Origin: Longimicrobiaceae bacterium
Lineage (GTDB): Bacteria > Gemmatimonadota > Gemmatimonadetes > Longimicrobiales > Longimicrobiaceae
Length of the DNA stretch: 48,552 nucleotides
NCBI GenBank assembly: GCA_036375715.1
Contig: DASVBS010000020.1
Span: 1-48,552 of the forward strand
Direction: 5' to 3'
Numbering within the stretch: position 1 is the first letter of the stretch; every line of letters begins with the position of its first letter. Positions 24,558-32,127 of this stretch are shown here, piece by piece. The notes below the pieces were generated by a model. The model had not been told where the DNA came from, did no database searches, and saw nothing but the letters and a program-made list of their open reading frames with translations. The position numbers were made by a program, and so were the translations under genes.

Positions 24558-24675
24558 ACCTACCTACCTCGTCCGAGGCCTCCACCACGCCTCCTGGATC
24601 TCGACTCGAACCCCCACCGGATGTTAACTTTTATTCTTTCTTGCACTTCGTGCGACTTCAGAGCATCACTGCGGA

Positions 24676-25911
24676 ATGATCGAGCGGCGACAGAGCGTAA
24701 CCGTTGAGGTCGGCGGTGTTCCGGTCGGCGGCGGGCACCCCGTGGTCGTGCAGTCGATGACCAACACCGACACCGCGGACGTCGAGGGGACGATTCGGCA
24801 GGTCGCCGCCCTGTGGCGTGCCGGGAGCCAGATCGTGCGGGTCACCGTCAACAACGACGAGGCTGCGCGTGCGGTTCCCCACATCGTCGAGGGGCTCGAC
24901 AAGCGCGGCGTGAGTGTCCCCATCGTGGGCGACTTTCACTACAACGGCCACCTGCTGCTCACCCGCTACCCGGATACCGCCGCGGCGCTCGCCAAGTACC
25001 GCATCAACCCCGGTAACGTGGGGGCCAAGCGGCGCGACGAGAACTTCGCCACCATCATCGAGCAGGCACTGCGGCACGACAAGCCGGTCCGGATCGGCGT
25101 CAACTGGGGCTCCCTCGACCAGGCGCTCCTGACCGACATGATGGACGCGAATGCCGCTCGACCGGAAGCCGAGCGGCTGGACGCGCAGGAGGTGCTTCGC
25201 GCCGCGATGATCGAGAGCGCACTGCGCTCGGCGCGGCTGGCCGAGGAGATCGGCCTGGGGCACGATCGCATCATCCTGTCCGCCAAGGTGAGCGGAGTGC
25301 AGGACCTGATCAGGGTCTACCAGCGTCTCGCGGCCCTCTGCGACTACCCGCTGCACCTCGGGCTGACGGAGGCGGGGATGGGAACCAAGGGCATCGTGGC
25401 CTCCACGGCCGCCCTCGCCATCCTGCTGCAGCAGGGCATCGGCGATACCATCCGCGTCAGCCTGACGCCCAGACCGGGAGGCGACCGCACCGAGGAGGTG
25501 CACGTCGCACAGCAGATCCTCCAGTCTCTCGAGATCCGCAGCTTTGCCCCGCAGGTAACTTCCTGTCCGGGCTGCGGCCGCACCACCTCGACCTACTTCC
25601 AGAAGCTGGCGGAGGACATCCAGACCTATCTGCGCGATCAGATGCCGGTCTGGCGGCAGACGCACCCCGGCGTGGAGGAGATGAAGGTCGCGGTGATGGG
25701 GTGCGTGGTGAACGGTCCGGGCGAGTCGCGCCACGCGAACATTGGCATCTCCCTGCCGGGCACCTTTGAGGAGCCCAAGGCTCCCGTCTACGTGGACGGA
25801 GAGCACGTCACCACCCTCCGGGGCGACCACATCGCCGAGGAGTTCCAGCGCATCCTCGACGAGTACGTCGAGACCCATTACCCCGCCCGGAAGGCCGCCT
25901 CGGCGAGCTGA
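24676..25911 (+). CDS. ispG: 4-hydroxy-3-methylbut-2-enyl diphosphate synthase
   Basis: Iron-sulfur enzyme of the MEP isoprenoid pathway that converts methylerythritol cyclodiphosphate to HMBPP. The 411-residue length fits the bacterial one-piece form. Early motifs are [14 protein letters not shown] and [10 protein letters not shown], with INPGNVG and GVNWGSLDQ in the TIM barrel. The [4Fe-4S] cysteines are in [10 protein letters not shown] and in [11 protein letters not shown]. It is a single gene with its own flanks: the repeat-bearing gap upstream and a strong hairpin immediately after the stop. No other MEP-pathway gene is in the window. Confidence 0.97.
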   Translation: MIERRQSVTVEVGGVPVGGGHPVVVQSMTNTDTADVEGTIRQVAALWRAGSQIVRVTVNNDEAARAVPHIVEGLDKRGVSVPIVGDFHYNGHLLLTRYPDTAAALAKYRINPGNVGAKRRDENFATIIEQALRHDKPVRIGVNWGSLDQALLTDMMDANAARPEAERLDAQEVLRAAMIESALRSARLAEEIGLGHDRIILSAKVSGVQDLIRVYQRLAALCDYPLHLGLTEAGMGTKGIVASTAALAILLQQGIGDTIRVSLTPRPGGDRTEEVHVAQQILQSLEIRSFAPQVTSCPGCGRTTSTYFQKLAEDIQTYLRDQMPVWRQTHPGVEEMKVAVMGCVVNGPGESRHANIGISLPGTFEEPKAPVYVDGEHVTTLRGDHIAEEFQRILDEYVETHYPARKAASAS

Positions 25912-25914
25912 GGC

Positions 25915-25959
25915 GCGCCGGCGCACGCGGGCACTGCATCAGTCAGCCCGCGCCGGCGC
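25915..25959 (+). terminator. Strong hairpin after ispG, possible terminator
   Basis: GCGCCGG (25915-25921) pairs with CCGGCGC (25953-25959), CGCGGGC (25926-25932) with GCCCGCG (25946-25952), and ACTG with CAGT closes the tip. It begins four bases after the ispG stop. There is no T tract, so it may act as an mRNA 3' stabiliser or factor-assisted terminator. The remainder of the 300-base gap to 26211 holds short GC-rich direct repeats (GCGCCCCTCCAYCC twice) and presumably the promoter of the next operon. Confidence 0.5.
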
Positions 25960-26211
25960 TCCACCGCGCGCCCCTCCACCCTGCACGGGCGCCCCTCCAT
26001 CCGCGCGGGCACGGCGCTCCCGAACTTCCAGCTACATCCGCATCCACGCAGATACACCCACGCCACCCGCGCGGCGGTGGGGAGCCCGTCACGCACGAGC
26101 TCGCTGGAGCTCGCCATCGTTCCGACTGGCCCTCGAAGAGCTGCCAACGCCTAACTGGCGTTGAAGATGCATTGCCACCGCCCGGCATCCCCCCTTCCTA
26201 CCACCGCCAGC

Positions 26212-27066
26212 ATGACACCACAGAACAAGAAGGAAGCGGAGCTCCGCGAGCGGATCATCGCAACGATCCGGGAGGCCGGCGCGGAGGCCGCGTCGGTCGT
26301 CTTCCACGACTACCAGACGGGCCGGCACTTCAGTTACGACGGCGATCGCTGGATGCACGCCGCAAGCACCATCAAGGTGCCGGTACTGGTCGGCGTCTTT
26401 GCGGCAATCGAACACCAGGACCTCACCCTGAGCTCCCGGATCCACGTCCGCAACCGCTTCTACAGCGTGGTCGACGGCTCGGCTTATCGCGTGGAAGCCG
26501 GCCGCGATGCCAATTCGGAGGTGCACGCTTACATCGGCAAGACGATGCGGCTGGTGGACCTGGCCCGGCACATGATCGTCACCAGCAGCAATCTCGCCAC
26601 GAACCTCCTGCTGGACGCGGTGGGGATCGACCAGGTGCGCAAGACCCTGGACGACTTAGGGGTGGAGGGGGTCGAGCTGCGGAGGGGAGTGGAAGACGAG
26701 CGAGCTTTCCAGGAAGGGATCAACAACCGGGTCACAGCGGAGGGTCTGGTGCAGGTCCTGCGCCTCATCGAGGAGCGCCGCGCTCTCTCTGCCGAGGCCT
26801 GTGACCAGATGCTGGAGATCCTGCACGCCCAGGAATTCCGCAGCGGCATCCCCGCGGGTCTCCCCGACGACGCCCGGGTGGCGAACAAGACCGGAGAGAT
26901 CTCGACCGTGGCGCACGATACCGGGCTGGTCTACCTGCCGGACCGGAAGCCGTATGCCCTGGCCATCCTCACCGAATGGTCGCCCAACCGCACCTCCGGG
27001 CGACGGGAAACGCTCGCGAACATCTCGCGCGCGATCTACGAGCACCTCACCGAAGGAGAGGACTGA
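26212..27066 (+). CDS. Serine hydrolase of the class A beta-lactamase fold, no signal peptide
   Basis: 284-residue penicillin-recognising-type serine hydrolase. Catalytic elements: STIK (Ser52, Lys55), SSN (125-127) in the place of SDN, and KTG (226-228). The omega-loop region reads EDERAFQEGINNRVTAEG, as in beta-lactamase-related hydrolases rather than true penicillinases. ATG 26212 begins MTPQNKKEAEL with no hydrophobic leader, and the alternative ATG at 26161 adds none, so the enzyme should stay in the cytosol, which is odd for this family. Its stop overlaps the next ATG (TGATG). It heads a three-gene operon with an M15-type peptidase and a carboxylate-amine ligase. A D-amino-acid or peptide amide/ester hydrolase is inferred. 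Confidence 0.88.
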   Translation: MTPQNKKEAELRERIIATIREAGAEAASVVFHDYQTGRHFSYDGDRWMHAASTIKVPVLVGVFAAIEHQDLTLSSRIHVRNRFYSVVDGSAYRVEAGRDANSEVHAYIGKTMRLVDLARHMIVTSSNLATNLLLDAVGIDQVRKTLDDLGVEGVELRRGVEDERAFQEGINNRVTAEGLVQVLRLIEERRALSAEACDQMLEILHAQEFRSGIPAGLPDDARVANKTGEISTVAHDTGLVYLPDRKPYALAILTEWSPNRTSGRRETLANISRAIYEHLTEGED

Positions 27067-27680
27067 TGGCGCTGCTTCCTTCCCTTCCTCTCCCGATTGT
27101 GGATGGGTTCGACCTGGACCGTCGGCAACGGGAGGTGCTGCGCCCCTCGGAGTGCGTGCACGATCGCGCCGGTCGTTCCCGGCGGCTCCCACGCTACTTC
27201 TATGAGGTGGCCCGCTGGGAGGAGGCGCTGAAGACGCAACTCACTCCGCACTTCGGGCTGTGGGAGCTGATCGACGTCGACTTCCGCGAACACCCCGCAG
27301 CAGCGAGCTTCCCCCGCTACATCCCCTGCGCGATTACGCTGCTGGCAGCCCACCTGGAGCTCTTCCGCCTCCGCGTCGGCACCATCGTGCGGGTGGCGGC
27401 GAACGGCGGGTACCGGTCGCCCGGGCACGCTCTCTCAACGGTCGCCTCACCGCACATGTGGGGGACCGCGGCCGACATCTACCGGATCGGCGACGAGCTG
27501 ATGGACTCGCGTGAACGCATCGAAAAGTACACGCGCCTGGCTCGCGACGTGCTTCCCGGGGTGTGGACTCGCCCGTACGGCGAGGCGCCAGGCCATGCTT
27601 TCGATCATGTTCACGTGGACCTGGGGTTCGTCACGGTCGTACCGCACGACGCCCCGGATGCAGTCGAGATGGATGTATGA
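27066..27680 (+). CDS. M15-type zinc D-Ala-D-Ala peptidase-like protein
   Basis: 204-residue metallopeptidase of the M15 (VanY/M15A-like) fold. PHFGLWELID near residue 61 is the usual entry to the fold. AANGGYRSPGHAL is the core strand, and ASPHMWGTAADI plus DHVHVDLGF supply the zinc ligands (His130, Asp137, and His181 or His183). No signal peptide or membrane segment is present, whereas M15 enzymes acting on the wall are normally exported. Start ATG 27066 shares one base with the upstream stop. The stop shares four bases with the next gene (ATGA). It probably trims D-amino-acid-containing peptides in the cytosol; specificity cannot be read. Confidence 0.87.
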   Translation: MALLPSLPLPIVDGFDLDRRQREVLRPSECVHDRAGRSRRLPRYFYEVARWEEALKTQLTPHFGLWELIDVDFREHPAAASFPRYIPCAITLLAAHLELFRLRVGTIVRVAANGGYRSPGHALSTVASPHMWGTAADIYRIGDELMDSRERIEKYTRLARDVLPGVWTRPYGEAPGHAFDHVHVDLGFVTVVPHDAPDAVEMDV

Positions 27681-28960
27681 GCGCTCCGCGGGACGGATCG
27701 GGGGGGAGCGGGGAGAGCGAACCTAACCGCGCGGGAAGCCACGCTGGAGAGTCGACGAAAAAGGCAGGAAAGGACGAGCTCCCTCCGGGACGACTCCAGC
27801 TTGCCGCAATCGGGCTAGAGGCCGAGTTCTCCCTGGTGGTGGATGGTCGTCCGGCGAGGCCGGAGCGGGTTTTCGGTGACCCTCGCTCCTTCCTGGGCGG
27901 GGGGCGGATGCACCGCGTCGGAACCTCTTACCACCTCAACACCGGCGGAGCGGTCTACTTTGATACCGGGGTGATCGAGGTCGCCACGCCGGTGATCGAG
28001 ATCGCGCGCGGGTGCGCTGCCCGGGCTGGTCGGTCGCTATGGGAGGGGGTGCTCGAGGTGCGGAGCGCGCTGGATCGGTGGGAGCGTTCGACGCGGCACG
28101 ACGCACGGCTGGTCGGCTTCAGCACCCACTACAACATCTCCTTCGAGCTTCCGCGCGCCCTGCGCGCCAACGGACGCTCGGTCGAAGACCTGGCGCTGGT
28201 CCTCACCTACCTCCTCCCGCCCCCGGTTATGCTGCTGGCCGCCAACCCTCGCTCTACCGGGATCGGGGTTCGACCGCGCGGCGACCGCATCGAGGTCACC
28301 GCCGACTTCACCCCCAGCCCCTCGTTGATGATCGCCACCGCGACCCTCATCACCGGCATCGTGCGGAGCGTGATGAGATGGCCGTCGTTCGAGCTCGTGC
28401 AGCTCGAACAGCGCGGCCTTCCGGTCATGCGGGATTTCAAGCCGATCCCGCATACCTCACGGCAGGGTTGGCTCGCGCGAAAGGACTGTTATCCCCGCAA
28501 CCCCTTTCGCGCGGACATCGACGAACCGTCCTGGGCGGTCACCAGCGGGGAGACGTTGAGCCTGCGTCAGATCGCCCGTCGCACTGTCCGCTACTTCTGG
28601 CGTGTCATCCAACAGCTGTCCGACCCTTTCACCTTCCGCCTGATCGGCTCGGTGATCGGCAGTCGCGCTCCTTCACTCCTGGAACTGCCCGACCGCCCGG
28701 TAGGGTACGAGGACGTCGGCCGCCTGTGCACCTGGGACAATCTCTTCCCGGAGCACAAGCTCTCCCGCTCCCTCTACGAGCGCGTGCTCATCCGAGCCAT
28801 CTCCGGCCAGAAGCTGCGCATGCATAGCCACTACTACACCCCGGTGCGCATGCAGGGGTGGACGCAGGTCGTCTTCCGCCGAGACGACAACGGCTCTCTC
28901 CACACCTTTCCCATCGACTACCTGATCCGACACCTGGAGAGCTGGGAGCGGGTTTCTTGA
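27677..28960 (+). CDS. PafA/Dop-like carboxylate-amine ligase (glutamine-synthetase fold)
   Basis: 427-residue protein with a disordered, charged first 38 residues, then a glutamine-synthetase-like fold. IGLEAEF (Glu48, Glu50) matches the GIETE metal-binding start of PafA/Dop. LNTGGAVYFDTGVIEVATPV (Glu101) matches the NGARLY...HPEYATPE region, STHYNISFEL the GCHENYL strand, and VTADFTPSPSLMIATATLI the VGDSNMSE strand. These enzymes phosphorylate a carboxylate with ATP and join it to an amine, or reverse an isopeptide. No Pup, proteasome or ARC ATPase gene is near, so pupylation is not implied; the partner genes point to a peptide or muropeptide substrate. It is coupled by ATGA to the peptidase gene. 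Fold assignment is by motif reading; exact family is uncertain. Confidence 0.72.
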   Translation: MSAPRDGSGGSGESEPNRAGSHAGESTKKAGKDELPPGRLQLAAIGLEAEFSLVVDGRPARPERVFGDPRSFLGGGRMHRVGTSYHLNTGGAVYFDTGVIEVATPVIEIARGCAARAGRSLWEGVLEVRSALDRWERSTRHDARLVGFSTHYNISFELPRALRANGRSVEDLALVLTYLLPPPVMLLAANPRSTGIGVRPRGDRIEVTADFTPSPSLMIATATLITGIVRSVMRWPSFELVQLEQRGLPVMRDFKPIPHTSRQGWLARKDCYPRNPFRADIDEPSWAVTSGETLSLRQIARRTVRYFWRVIQQLSDPFTFRLIGSVIGSRAPSLLELPDRPVGYEDVGRLCTWDNLFPEHKLSRSLYERVLIRAISGQKLRMHSHYYTPVRMQGWTQVVFRRDDNGSLHTFPIDYLIRHLESWERVS

Positions 28961-29096
28961 GGTTTCGCTGGGTGGTGCGTGCAAGCTGATCCGCGCGACG
29001 AGAGGCAACAGTTCCGAGGACCGCGGACCCGGTCGCACGATATACGTGGCCATGTGCGGGCCGCGGACGACCCGAGACAAGCGGTCAACCCCGTCG

Positions 29097-30614
29097 TCAG
29101 GCGACAGAAGCGCCCAGCGCCTGCAGCAACTTATCGTGAATCCCTCCGAATCCTCCGTTCGACATGATCAGAACCACCTCATTCCCCTGTCGCTCCGCGA
29201 CCAGGCGATCCACGATGGCGTCGACTTCGGGAATGTAGTCGGCGGGGGTGCCGGAAGAGCGCAGCGCCTCCACCACCGCGTGTGGGTTCAGCGCGCTGCC
29301 GTCGGCGTAGCGCTCCGGGTGGAAGAGGCCTGCCAGGATGACCCGGGAGGCTCCGGTAAAGGAACGAATGTAGGGCTCCTCGAACTCCTTGCGCTGCGCG
29401 GTATAGCTCCGAGGCTCGAAGACGGCGATCACCGGCCTGCCCATGAAGCGCTGCCGCGTTGCTTCGATCGTCTCGCGCACAGCGGTCGGGTGGTGGGCGA
29501 AGTCGTCGATCACCGTCACCCCTCCCACCTCTCCGCGCACCTCCATCCTCCTCCGCACGCTGCGGAAGGTCCTCAGGCCCTCGATGATCCTCTCGGCAGG
29601 CGCGCCTGCGGTAGTGGCCGCCGCGATGACCGCCAGGCAGTTCCGCACGTTGAAAGCGCCGGCCAACGGCGTCTCCACCTGCCCCCAGTCCTCGCCATCA
29701 CGGAGCACCCGGAACCGGGTGGCCGTGGTCCCGAACTCGACGTCGGCGGCGGTCCACCGCGGCTGCGGACCGAGCGGGGGACGCTGCAGGGTCGAGCTCG
29801 TGCCCACCACGTCCCTGCGCCGTAGCGCGGGCTGCGCCGGTGGTGTCGAGGCGGTCTCCCCGGTCGCAAAGGCGAAGCCCTCCACCGGCGCCCAGGATGC
29901 TTCAGCCAGCTCCCTCACCAGCGGAGAATCCCACCCGGCGATCAGCCGTCCATTGCCGGGGATCAAGTTGACGAAACGGGCAAAGGCCCAGACGTACGCC
30001 TCCTCGTCCCGGTAGATGTCGGCGTGATCGAATTCGAGATTGTTGACGATCGCGATCTCCGGCAGGTAGTGCCACATCTTCGGACCCTTGTCGAAGTAGG
30101 CGGTATCGTACTCGTCCGCCTCGATCACGAAGATGTCGGAGTCGGTGAGCCGGAAAGAGGCGCCGAAGTTCTCGGCGATACCCCCGATCAGAAACGACGG
30201 GCGCATCCCGGCGACGTCGAGAACCCAGGCCAGGACGGAGGTGGTAGTGGTCTTGCCGTGGGTGCCGGCCACCGCCAGCACGCGCCGCCGGCGCAGAAAC
30301 TCTTCCTTGATTGTCGCCGCCGCCGACGTGTATGGTATCTTGTGATTGAGCACCGCCTCCAGCTCTGGATTCCCGCGGGAGATGGCGTTGCCCACGATCA
30401 CCATGTCGGGAACCGGGCGCAGGTTTTCAGGGCGGTACCCTTCCGCATACTCGATCCCCAATTCCTGGAGCTGCGTGGACATCGGGGGATAGACCTGGGA
30501 GTCGGAACCGGTCACCCGGTGCCCCGCCGCACGCAGCAGTCCCGCCAGCGAAGCCATGGCAGTTCCGCCGATTCCAATGAGGTGGTAGTGCACCGGTGCG
30601 GTAGTTGCTATCAT
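29097..30614 (-). CDS. mpl: UDP-MurNAc:L-Ala-gamma-D-Glu-meso-DAP ligase (murein recycling)
   Basis: Mur-ligase family enzyme that reattaches the recycled tripeptide to UDP-MurNAc in the cytosol. The 505-residue protein starts with IGIGGTAMASLAGLL and GSDSQVYPPMSTQL, wording typical of Mpl rather than MurC. The ATP loop is AGTHGKTTTTS. The C-terminal domain has IDDFAHHPTAV, FEPRSYTAQRKEF and IMSNGGFGGIHDKLL, again Mpl-like. An insertion of about 35 Pro/Arg/Thr-rich residues (from TGETASTPP) lies in the central domain. It is convergent with the hydrolase/peptidase/ligase operon (136-base gap containing two copies of CCGCGGAC) and divergent from the FKBP gene. Confidence 0.92.
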   Translation of the reverse strand: MIATTAPVHYHLIGIGGTAMASLAGLLRAAGHRVTGSDSQVYPPMSTQLQELGIEYAEGYRPENLRPVPDMVIVGNAISRGNPELEAVLNHKIPYTSAAATIKEEFLRRRRVLAVAGTHGKTTTTSVLAWVLDVAGMRPSFLIGGIAENFGASFRLTDSDIFVIEADEYDTAYFDKGPKMWHYLPEIAIVNNLEFDHADIYRDEEAYVWAFARFVNLIPGNGRLIAGWDSPLVRELAEASWAPVEGFAFATGETASTPPAQPALRRRDVVGTSSTLQRPPLGPQPRWTAADVEFGTTATRFRVLRDGEDWGQVETPLAGAFNVRNCLAVIAAATTAGAPAERIIEGLRTFRSVRRRMEVRGEVGGVTVIDDFAHHPTAVRETIEATRQRFMGRPVIAVFEPRSYTAQRKEFEEPYIRSFTGASRVILAGLFHPERYADGSALNPHAVVEALRSSGTPADYIPEVDAIVDRLVAERQGNEVVLIMSNGGFGGIHDKLLQALGASVA

Positions 30615-30719
30615 TTTTGTCTTCCAATCGTTCTTACCAAGAGGTGTCAGGCGGGCGACTGTTCAGACTCCCCCCCGGCACGCGCTTCTTCCACAACCCT
30701 ATTACTGCCGAGGAGTACG

Positions 30720-31196
30720 ATGTTGAAGAAATCGCTCGCCGCGACCGCGTTGTTGGCGATAGGAATGTCGGCCCTCACCGCCTGTCTGGACGATGCGACG
30801 GGTGTCGATTGCCAGCCGTTCAGCAACCAGGTCACCGGCACTTCGGGCGACACGGTCGAGACCCAGATCGGGCTTCGCTACCTGCAGCTCGCGCAGGGGG
30901 CGTCTCAGCAGGAGTCACGCTGGTGCTCCACCCTGCAGGTCGAGTACACCGGCATGCTCGAGGACGAAACCGAATTCGATTCGGGCACCCTGACCTTCAC
31001 CCCGGGAGTCGAGAACCTCATTCCCGGCTTCGTATTCGGCGTGGTCGGGATGCGCGTCGGCGAGCAGCGGCGGCTGTTCATTCCGCCGAACCTCGCCTAC
31101 GGGAACCAGGACGTCCGGGATCCGCAGACCGGCGACGTTGTGATTCCCGCCAATTCGGACCTCATCTTCGACGTGGAGCTGATCGCAACTCAGTGA
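30720..31196 (+). CDS. Lipoprotein FKBP-type peptidyl-prolyl isomerase
   Basis: 158-residue envelope lipoprotein with a single FKBP domain, a cis-trans prolyl isomerase or chaperone for exported proteins. Signal peptide and lipobox: MLKKSLAATALLAIGMSALTAC (Cys22). The FKBP core has VEYTGMLEDETEFDSG, LIPGFVFGVVGMRVGEQRRL, FIPPNLAYGN and DLIFDVELI, covering the isomerase pocket. Two further cysteines (Cys31 in VDCQPF and Cys69 in RWCSTL) could form a disulfide. The ATG at 30720 has GAGGAG five to ten bases upstream. The arfB gene follows after ten bases. Confidence 0.93.
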   Translation: MLKKSLAATALLAIGMSALTACLDDATGVDCQPFSNQVTGTSGDTVETQIGLRYLQLAQGASQQESRWCSTLQVEYTGMLEDETEFDSGTLTFTPGVENLIPGFVFGVVGMRVGEQRRLFIPPNLAYGNQDVRDPQTGDVVIPANSDLIFDVELIATQ

Positions 31197-31206
31197 CGCG
31201 CCGGTC

Positions 31207-31638
31207 GTGACCGACCCGCCGCTGCGTATCACCGAATCGGTCTCCATCCCTCGATCTGAGCTGTCTTTCCGGGCCTCGCGGGCAGGAGGCCCGGGTGGGC
31301 AGCACGTGAACACGTCCTCCACCCGCGTCGAGCTGGTGTGGGACGTACTCGACTCGCCCAGTCTTACCGAGCAACAGCGAAAAAGGGTGCTGGATAAGCT
31401 GGCCAATCGGATCAACTCCGAGGGGCAGCTCCTGCTCGCGGAGGGCGGAAGTCGTAGCCAGCTACAGAATCGCCAGAGGGTCACCGAGCGATTCGTGGAG
31501 CTGCTGGCCGAAGCGCTCCAAGTTCCCAAGGTTCGCCGCAAGACCAAACCGCCAAGGTCCGCACGCGAGGAGCGGTTGAAGGCCAAAAAGCGCCGTTCGG
31601 AAATCAAGCGTTTGCGCGGACCGGTAGACAGCGAGTGA
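31207..31638 (+). CDS. arfB: Alternative ribosome-rescue factor, peptidyl-tRNA hydrolase
   Basis: 143-residue ArfB (YaeJ/ICT1) protein that frees ribosomes stalled on mRNAs without a stop codon by hydrolysing peptidyl-tRNA. The catalytic GGQ is in RAGGPGGQHVNTSSTRVEL. The basic C-terminal tail (VRRKTKPPRSAREERLKAKK) is the part that enters the empty mRNA channel. The length matches ArfB, not the longer release factors RF1/RF2. It starts with GTG ten bases after the FKBP stop and probably shares its transcript. Confidence 0.96.
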   Translation: MTDPPLRITESVSIPRSELSFRASRAGGPGGQHVNTSSTRVELVWDVLDSPSLTEQQRKRVLDKLANRINSEGQLLLAEGGSRSQLQNRQRVTERFVELLAEALQVPKVRRKTKPPRSAREERLKAKKRRSEIKRLRGPVDSE

Positions 31639-31708
31639 GCGGGCATTGCTCTTGCTTGCGGTCTGAGGTAGGGCGTTTGGTCCTGTTCACCTATCCCTGG
31701 AGGGTGGT

Positions 31709-31966
31709 ATGTCGATCTTGTGGTGGATCATCATCGGCGGAATCGCGGGCGCAATCGCGAAGTTCATCATGCCGGGGAAGGATCCGGGCGGCATTATCGT
31801 CACCATCCTGCTCGGAATTGCCGGCGCGGTCGTAGGTGGGTGGATCCTGGGCCTGATCGTGCCGGGACGTGACATGGGCCCGACGGGCTTCATCGGGGCG
31901 ATTCTCGGCGCCCTGCTGCTCCTCTGGATCTACCGGATGTTCGTGGGGCGACGCCGGCCGGCCTAG
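31709..31966 (+). CDS. GlsB/YeaQ/YmgE-type small membrane protein
   Basis: 85-residue protein with three hydrophobic, Gly-rich segments: about 2-19 (WWIIIGGIAGAIAKFI), 28-52 and 58-76. MPGKDPGG follows the first and VPGRDMGPTGF the second, the usual loop wording of the transglycosylase-associated/GlsB family. These are stress-induced inner-membrane proteins of unknown biochemistry. The ribosome site GGAGG is clear. A repetitive element with a stable hairpin follows and may end the transcript. Confidence 0.93.
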   Translation: MSILWWIIIGGIAGAIAKFIMPGKDPGGIIVTILLGIAGAVVGGWILGLIVPGRDMGPTGFIGAILGALLLLWIYRMFVGRRRPA

Positions 31967-32027
31967 CCGCTGCTCTACGATAAGCGCCCCAGATCAGCAA
32001 AGCGCGAGGACCCCGTCTGATCTCTTT

Positions 32028-32099
32028 ATCATCTCGAGCGACGCGAGGGATCGTAGACGCACGCGATCCCTTCGCTGGCACTTCAGAATGACAGGCTGT
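32028..32099. repeat. REP-like dispersed palindromic element
   Basis: The stretch reads ATCATCTCGAGCGACGCGAG, then GGGATCG (32047-32053) pairing with CGATCCC (32064-32070), extended by GCGA/TTCGC with one bulged T, then CACTTCAGAATGACAGG. The outer wording (reverse complement: CCTGTCATTCTGAAGTG) resembles intergenic elements of the TGTCATTCTGAGCGAAGCGA kind that I recognise from many high-GC genomes. It lies between convergent glsB-type and zapE genes, where its hairpin can act as a bidirectional transcript end. Confidence 0.65.
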
Positions 32100-32127
32100 C
32101 ACACGGGGCCTTCGCGCTTTCCTTTTT

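Noticed and set aside
26212-27066. Beta-lactam resistance gene
   Set aside because: It has the STIK/SSN/KTG fold but no export signal, and the omega loop lacks the ExxLN wording of true class A penicillinases.
27677-28960. Pupylation system
   Set aside because: The ligase resembles PafA/Dop in fold, but no Pup, proteasome subunit or ARC/Mpa ATPase gene is present, and the neighbours are peptidoglycan-type hydrolases.
29097-30614. MurC
   Set aside because: GSDSQVYPPMSTQL, FEPRSYTAQRKEF and the C-terminal SNGGFGGIHDKLL are Mpl wording, and no mur/fts cluster surrounds it.
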